Assembly: GCA_023627715.1 (NCBI GenBank)
Contig: JAMAHW010000046.1
Span: forward strand, 227,743-291,742
Origin: Periconia sp. R9002
Taxonomy: Eukaryota > Ascomycota > Dothideomycetes > Pleosporales > Periconiaceae
Reading direction: 5' to 3'
DNA length: 64,000 nt
Shown: positions 58,179 to 64,000 of the stretch, one piece after another
Layout of the letters: each line of letters begins with the position of its first letter
How positions within the stretch are numbered: the stretch's first letter is position 1
The notes under the pieces: model-generated
Databases searched by the model: none
The model's input: only the letters and a program-made list of their open reading frames with translations
What the model was told of the DNA's origin: nothing
Translations under genes and position numbers: made by a program

Positions 58179-58915
58179 CTTTTTTGTTGTGCTGTTTTCT
58201 CAGTTTCTTCCCTTCCTTGCTCTCTTTTCCCTTTTTTACCGTCCCTCCTCTCGCCTCCATCACCCTATTTTCTCTCTACTCTTTCATTCATTCATTCTTT
58301 CTTGAAGAACGAAGTAGTCAAAATGGGCTTGCATCCGCACACACCATACATCCAACGATAGGTGAGATGGACATGCGTCAGTGGACTTGGTCACTCAGAG
58401 TCAGACATCCCCGCAAAAGATGGATTGCCTGTCCTCATCCTATCCCTTCTTCACAGAGGTACCCTTCCGCTGTTCGGGTAGTCTACTCTACCTGCCCCCT
58501 CGTCCATTTACTCGAAACACGCCTTTTCCAAGATACGTAATCGCGTGAACTACGCAGATCCATAACAAGAGATGTGGCTTCACGTCAGGGTCCCCTCTGA
58601 AGATGGTCCACGGTACTGGGTGGCCATCAAGCTGTTCCATTATGAACCGTGACCTGAGTAAGGGGGGGAGAGTAGCGAGCCCTCCTAACCGTACCATCCA
58701 TTCCGTTCCTTCGTATTCGCTAGCTCTTCGCTACCGTTTATTCACCCGCCCTACTTTGATCGCTCTCTCGCTCGCTTTGCTGTAGTGGCTGTAGTCTGTT
58801 GATGCATGACCCTAGCCGAACCCAAGAAAGAGCCCAATCTGTTCTTTCCCCAGCCCTATTACAGCCCAACATATTTTCGTCATTCTCTCCGGATACTCGA
58901 TGGCTCCGACCGGGG

Positions 58916-58923
58916 TATATATA
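58916..58923 (+). promoter_or_regulatory. isolated TATA box in the gene-poor block
   Basis: TATATATA followed by AGAGG and, 36 bp later, an ATG opening a 23-codon frame (58960-59031). The only promoter-like element in the block; a short or non-coding transcript is possible. Confidence 0.35.
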
Positions 58924-60772
58924 GAGGTGTCTTTTTTTCACACCACACACAGGCCACGGATGGAAAGGGACGGCAACATGTATCTTGCTCTCCGCGCCAC
59001 TTTCACACTTGGCTCCAGACTTACCTCATGAATTGAAATGCTAAATATATTGTCGGGCTTGATGATGCAGGTAATCCATAGCTAGTGGCGCGCAGAATAG
59101 GACCGACAGTAGTAGGTGGCAGGGACAAAACTCTGAACTATCGAAATGAATTTCGAGTCACCCGGCGAGAAAAAAAAAGAGGGATACAGAATGTGAGGGG
59201 CAAAAACAAGCGAAATGTGAGAATGTCGCCCACTTTCCCATCTCTTGCATTGACTTCGCTCTTTACGCAAAACCATGATGGCAGGGATCAGTCCGCAAAA
59301 AGCGAATGGTAAGTGTACTTTTAGATTACAGCGCGATGCTGCATGGTCATTGGCTCCGACCGCTCGCGCAAGGTGAGCATAGAATCGGTCCGAAGAAATT
59401 CGCCTGTTGCTCTATCCACTGTGCCGTGCGAACATGAGTGTGAACAAGCCAGAGAACATGAAGCAAGTGTGATTGGGCCAAAAAGTGGCAGGGACAAGGC
59501 AAGTGTTGGAATGCACCGATAAATCGGAGATTTACATCCAACAGTCGAATCACATGGCGATACCGTTCCTTGTCATCGTTATCAACAACGTGAAGAGTGA
59601 TGCGATGCGAAGGCAACGGGCTACGAGAGGGGCTTTGGTTGACGTTGGACCGAAGGAAGAGGTTAGACTTTGGTTTGGAACTGCCGGGGGAGAAAGGAAT
59701 CGAGATGAGTCGGCATTTATTGGATATCAGCACACAACAAAAAAAAAGCCTGTTACATCATGCATGCGCTGCTCATCTCGATGGTTCGGGTTGCATGCCG
59801 TGTAGGCTAGCGATTCGAACATGTGTTGAGACGCCTATTTTGAACACCGCTTTTCCATGCGAGAATGCGGGGGATAAGAACCTGCGTAGGCAACTTTGAT
59901 ACAAGGAAAGAAAAGAGCGATCGCCATGCGTCCAAGGCATTGAATAAAATCCACGTTGGTATTCAACAGCAACAAACTCACTTCACCAGTGTACCATTGC
60001 ACACACCAACTTGACAGCCGGATTAAGAGAAGCTGAACCGCCATGAAACCTGTTCAGTTTTGTTCCCCCAAAATGTTCGGATGATTAGCTCTTACCTACC
60101 ATGGGAGGATACGTACAGCACGTTGGGGACGAACCTAGTACTTGCAGCGACAACAACTACCGCCCTAGCTAATGCACTATTGGTAAAGCATTCGTGGCTC
60201 CTTTGACCGTTCCTTTCAGGCAACACTTCCGCCGCACTTGAGCACTGTGGAGGAGCAAATTCGCAATGTTGAAATCAAGGATGGTATACGAAATCCAGGA
60301 TTCCGGCGGCATCCTCATATCAGTGAAACTGATTAATCCGGGGTAATCAAAGCCCAAGGACGAATCGCTACGAGAGCATGCATGACTGTGGGGGTGGGGT
60401 TAAATTGGCCTCGATCGGCTGGAGTGACAGTGTGCATTGGCACGGCGCTGGGGGAGGTTGGGCCTTGATGCTTGACAACGGCAATTGGTGATTGGATTTC
60501 GAATATTACAATGGACATGCATATACAGTGGGAGATCACATACCCAGGTTTCAAGCATGGAAGCGACGATATGTCGGTACGCAATATCGTTCTATTGTGG
60601 AAATTCTATCGAACAACTCGCTGCACTAGGTCATTGGTCCTTGATGCATGCGCCTTCCAGAAGCTGTGAATGCTTGGATTGGTGGAACACAAGACGGAAA
60701 AACTTGGTCAATCATCTCCAACGTGATCCACGGTAGGGTTTGATCTACCCCATCTTTCCATTCCAGAGATTT

Positions 60773-62610
60773 CTATGTCATCGTGACCTGGTTGCATTTA
60801 GCGACTCATTGAACACAGATTGGGTACGGATAAAGACTCACCAGCTCTTCTGCTGAGACTGGGTGGATCGCCTACAGCACAAGCATTTTGGTTAGCGAAC
60901 TCTTCATGCAAATCTTCAAAACCACAGCGGCAAACTCTCGCTTCCCCGCAAAATGCAGGGTCAGTGAGAGCCTATGCACGCAATTTATGCATACACGAAT
61001 ATGGGGGGAGCGGGATAGATTGGGGTATCAGGGGAACGAAAGGGTCGGCCAGAACGTACCACACAATTATCGAAATCCTTCTTTGTGGCGCCCATTTTGA
61101 TTGCCACGCCAAAGCCCTGGAGGATCTCGGCACTACCTTGACCAAGGATATGAAGCCCGACAACCTTCTCATCCTCACCAGCGCAGATGATCTTGTAAGC
61201 TGTCGGCTGCTTCTCATCTGGATCCATCATGACGAAGTACATGCCGGTGAATTCGGTCTTGTATATTTTAACCTTGTCACCGTATTTCTCACGAGCCTCA
61301 GGCTCAGTCAGGCCAATGGACCCAATTTCAGGGTGCGCAAACACAACCGAGGGGATGTTGGTGTAATCAAGGTGTGCATCGGGTTTGCCGCCGAAGAGGC
61401 GGTCCGACAGCCGGCGGCCGGCGGCAATAGCGACAGGCGTAAGCTCAAAGCCGCTGTTAGATACATCACCAATAGCAAAGACGTTCTCGACATTGGTCTT
61501 CTGGTACTTGTCGACCTTGATGTGTTTCCTTTCGTCCAGCTCTAGGCCAATTTGCTTTACGTCCAGATCTTCAATCTCAGGGTCACGGCCGGTGGCGAAC
61601 AGTACACATTCCACCTCGACAGTACCTTCTTTTTTCGATTCCATGTCCTGGTACGTTACACGTTTTAATCCGTTTCCAGCATCCTCCACTTTTGTAATCT
61701 GGTGTCCTTTGTATAGGTTGAGGCCCTGACGCTCGTACTCCTTTGTTACAACATCTTGGATCATGGGGTCGAAAGTTCGCAGTAGCTTTTGACCCCGGAT
61801 GAAGAAATGGACATCACTGCCAAGAGCTTTGAGCATGCCGGACATTTCCACACCGATGTAGCCGGCACCGCTGGTGGCAATGCTCTTGGGCCTGTCCTCT
61901 AGATCGAAGAAGCCATCACTGTCGATGCACAGCTCCGCGCCAGGGATATTCGGTACTTTGGGACGTCCGCCGGTTGCAATGAGAATGTTCTTGGCCTTAA
62001 TTCTCTGAGTGCCGCCAGATTCGAGAGCAACTTCTACTTCGTTTTTACCAACAAACTTTGCTCGACCCTTGACGTGGTCGATGTGGTCCTTGTTGAGGTT
62101 ATTCTCGTAGATGCCATTCAATCTCTTGACGTAGGCATCCCGCTTCTTTTTGAAGTAAGGCCAGTCAAAAGTAGGCTGCTCGAAGTTGCCGAATCCGTAG
62201 GCTTTTGCGTCTTTGAATGTCTCGGCAATGGCAGCAGCATTCCAGGTAACCTTCTTTGGCACACATCCAACGTTGACACAGGTGCCACCCATTCGTTTTG
62301 ACTCGATTGCAGCGACCTTTGCGCCATATTTGGCAGCCCTTCGGGCAGACGCAATGCCGCCACTGCCGATACCTATGACGAGGTAATCATACTCTTGCGA
62401 AGCTGAGGCCATGGCTGGCAAGGAGGTGGAGAAGTGGGAGGAAAATGCCGACAGGCGCGCAGATGCCAGAGCTGCTTTGGAGGAGGGGCAGGCAGAGGTG
62501 GGGCGGCGAGGAGATGCGAAGCCAAATCCGGCGGGGGCGACAGGCGTAGGTGTGGATACGGCCAGGCGCGGGGCGAGTCTGTGAAGGGTGGAAGGGAGTG
62601 TTCTGCGCAT
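60773..62610 (-). CDS. GLR1: glutathione reductase, mitochondrial/cytosolic
   Basis: NADPH-dependent flavoenzyme that reduces glutathione disulfide. Exons (minus) 62610-61060, 60871-60842, 60787-60773, 531 residues from the first ATG. Motifs: DYLVIGIGSGGIASARRA (FAD), GGTCVNVGCVPKK (redox disulfide), ATSGAGYIGVEMSG (NADPH), FAIGDVSNSGFELTPVAI, and the interface AIHPVSAEELV bearing the catalytic His-Glu pair. That His and Glu are encoded in a 30 nt exon, and the last five codons (VTMT and stop) in a 15 nt exon. A second in-frame ATG (62412), just before SASQEYDYLVIG, would give a cytosolic form without the ~66-residue A/S/R/P-rich presequence, as in yeast Glr1. A Yap1-type site is upstream. 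Confidence 0.95.
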
Positions 62611-63513
62611 CAAGGGTAAAGCGATGATATTATAGCGAAGGGAAAGGCGTTGCTCGGGGTTAAATAATGACGCAATCGCGATCGGGATATCTTGAGTCGG
62701 GTTACTAATCGTTTTGCAGGAACGAGAGGAAGGGGTCAATGGGAGATGGCGAGTGAGAGAGCGGATGAGGTGAGCAGAGCTGAGCAGAGGTGCGTTGAAG
62801 TGGATGGTTGCAGGCGGATTGATTTGTCACGGCCGAAAACAAACCATGACAAGCCTTGCGACTTTGACCTGTTGACCCTCTCTTTTTTTTCCTCCGCAGT
62901 CGCGTTGATGAGATTGCACGGACCGCCGCTTGAGCTGGCGCTATGTATGGACATGGAGCGTCTGGAATCATTAGAAAGATTTGGAATCATGGATTCATGA
63001 CCAAACCCATTCCGAAATGCTTGCGTGTGTAAACCGCAACAGTACGTGTAGTCATGATGATTCTTTAGCAATCAAGTGGCTTCGTTTCTAGGATTAGGAA
63101 TCTCCAATGTTTAGATAATGTACATCCAATGCACAATCGGCTTACTAAGGACAAAGCTTAAGCCACTAGATCCTAACCACCGGTGGAACTTTCATCGTTC
63201 ACACCACCCTTTGGAGAACGACTCACAATCACCCTCGCAATCTTCACAGGTCTTCATGCAAGACACCATGTGCTCATGCTGTAATTGTACCCACATTTTG
63301 TAATTGGACGAAATCTCGCACATATCTCTCTTAATCGTCCACCCAAACACACGCGGATATGGGCGGTCGTCTGTCCATGCCGAAAGCACCGGATGGCATC
63401 AACGAACTTTCCAAACCTACCTCTAGCTCCGGTCGCTTGTCCAGAAATAGAGGTATTATCAATGGCCGTGTAAGCATCCCATCGTGTTGCATTCCTTGGT
63501 CAACTGAGTACTC
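62611..63513. promoter_or_regulatory. divergent region, GLR1 promoter and upstream of the small membrane protein
   Basis: Contains a Yap1-type site at 62702-62708. An open stretch at 63393-63467 (start MASTNFPNLPLAPV) may be a first exon of the next gene. Otherwise no gene seen. Confidence 0.5.
62702..62708 (+). promoter_or_regulatory. Yap1 response element TTACTAA upstream of GLR1
   Basis: Exact TTACTAA, 92-98 bp before the GLR1 start. Yeast GLR1 is a known Yap1 target; AP-1 homologues in filamentous fungi bind the same site. Match seen, regulation inferred. Confidence 0.55.
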
Positions 63514-63849
63514 ATGGATGCACAGACACTCGTAGCTCCTTTGGCAGCAGTCACGATGGCTGGACTTCTATTCGTATATGCTAGGACATCGATCAGAGCA
63601 GCAAAACTGAATGCGCAAAAACATCGCGAAGCGGATGGAGGGCAGATTAGCTGGCACAAGGAGAGCTTAAGAAGACACGGACAGCTCGAGAGAGTGGACA
63701 ATGACAGAAGCACCATTAAGGAGGCTTTCATGGCCGACTTGTCTCGCAAAGGGAAGAATCATGACGTTCCAATAGAGCAAGTGAAGGCTAGAACGGAGCG
63801 ATCTGCCGAAGAAGAGCGCTTGCGTACGATGATGGGCAAAAAGGATTGA
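63514..63849 (+). CDS. small single-pass membrane protein, unknown function
   Basis: 111 residues in one frame from ATG 63514. An N-terminal hydrophobic segment (LVAPLAAVTMAGLLFVYART, about residues 6-25) is followed by a basic, polar remainder (SIRAAKLNAQKHREADGGQ, SWHKESLRRHGQLE) ending GKKD. The topology suggests an anchored protein facing the cytosol or matrix. An alternative start is possible: 63393-63467 spliced at a non-consensus GTGTAA donor to 63526 would give MASTNFPNLPLAPV...LSMA|TLVAPLAAV in phase. I cannot choose between them from sequence. Family function unknown to me. Confidence 0.6.
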   Translation: MDAQTLVAPLAAVTMAGLLFVYARTSIRAAKLNAQKHREADGGQISWHKESLRRHGQLERVDNDRSTIKEAFMADLSRKGKNHDVPIEQVKARTERSAEEERLRTMMGKKD

Positions 63850-64000
63850 ATGGAATTGGTGAGAACGTAGACATTGATCAGGAATGATTACTTCACATGC
63901 TGTGGGTAGCTGCCCCCGCGGGCTGGTTGAAGCTATGGCACTCGTTGCCAAGTCACCGTACGGTGTAAACAGCTATGCAACGGCGAAGAGATGCAACGGG

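Larger units (their letters stand above)
55502..60772. other. gene-poor block, 5.3 kb
   Basis: Between the Zn2Cys6 gene and the glutathione reductase gene, which converge. No protein gene is supported. It contains simple repeats (TCA at 57026-57059; GCAA near 57103; TTGC at 58153-58178; CCCTCCCCC near 57940), a perfect 14-bp palindrome GTACTGTACAGTAC (57874-57887), TACCTA-type motifs (57005, 57751), and an isolated TATATATA element at 58916. The many medium frames (for example 57005-57691 minus, 57758-58540 plus) are made of these repeats. Confidence 0.5.

Noticed and set aside
57005..58540. Medium frames on both strands (57005-57691 minus, 57758-58540 plus)
   Set aside because: Made of TCA, TTGC and C-rich simple repeats.
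59370..59440. tRNA-like D-arm on the minus strand (GGCACAGTGGATAGAGCA)
   Set aside because: No matching acceptor stem, anticodon stem or T arm could be drawn.
60820..61545. 241-codon + strand frame
   Set aside because: Antisense to the glutathione reductase coding exons.

Overview
The window is nuclear DNA of a filamentous ascomycete (Pezizomycotina). Introns are short (mostly 48-135 nt) with GT...AG ends and CTRAC/CTRAY-like branch points, and genes lie on both strands without operons. Families restricted to or typical of these fungi are present: a Pth11-like rhodopsin-domain receptor, an AROM-derived quinate-repressor-like protein, Zn2Cys6 factors with a fungal-specific domain, and a cys-3/MetR bZIP. 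Overall style suggests a Dothideomycete, but I cannot fix genus from sequence alone. Where I give exon joins I worked them out by hand; every complete spliced model given here sums to a multiple of three.

Layout: 0-1 kb 3' part of a Pth11-like receptor; 1.3-3.7 kb mitochondrial glycerol-3-phosphate dehydrogenase (GUT2, -); 4.5-7.3 kb SPX/VTC-domain membrane protein (VTC5-like, -); 9.2-12.7 kb divergent pair ILV6 (-) and a KH-domain RNA-binding protein (+); 13.2-16 kb second aconitase (+); 17 kb small conserved protein; 18.6-19.8 kb bZIP of the cys-3/MetR class; 21.2-22.8 kb divergent pair Tctex-type dynein light chain (-) and VTC1 (+); 24.3-25.6 kb mitochondrial malonyl-CoA:ACP transacylase; 25.8-27.2 kb short-chain dehydrogenase (-, seven exons); 27.7-31 kb Mediator subunit 5 (-); 31.9-32.6 kb unknown protein (-); 35-36.5 kb aldo-keto reductase; 37.3-38.8 kb NADP glutamate dehydrogenase; 40-41.8 kb dihydrofolate synthase FOL3 (-); 42.4-43.7 kb Arg/Ser/Pro-rich protein; 43.75-48.95 kb gene-poor with one tRNA-Arg(TCT) and degenerate repeats; 49-51.1 kb AROM-derived DHQase/SDH-like protein; 52.4-55.5 kb Zn2Cys6 factor; 55.5-60.8 kb gene-poor; 60.8-62.6 kb glutathione reductase (-); 63.5 kb small membrane protein.

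Functionally this is mostly core metabolism: branched-chain amino acids (ILV6), lysine/TCA-type aconitase, ammonium assimilation (GDH), folate, mitochondrial fatty-acid synthesis, glycerol oxidation, redox. Two polyphosphate-polymerase (VTC) complex components lie about 15 kb apart, and VTC1 has a high-affinity-type Pho4 site upstream.

The most unusual part is 49-55.5 kb. A protein descended from the AROM enzyme keeps a complete-looking type I dehydroquinase active site but has lost the kinase P-loop and the shikimate-dehydrogenase catalytic residues. It lies just upstream of a Zn2Cys6 activator on the same strand and the pair is bracketed by two ~5 kb gene-poor blocks. The arrangement resembles the repressor/activator pair of the quinate regulon, but no quinate catabolic gene is present in this window.
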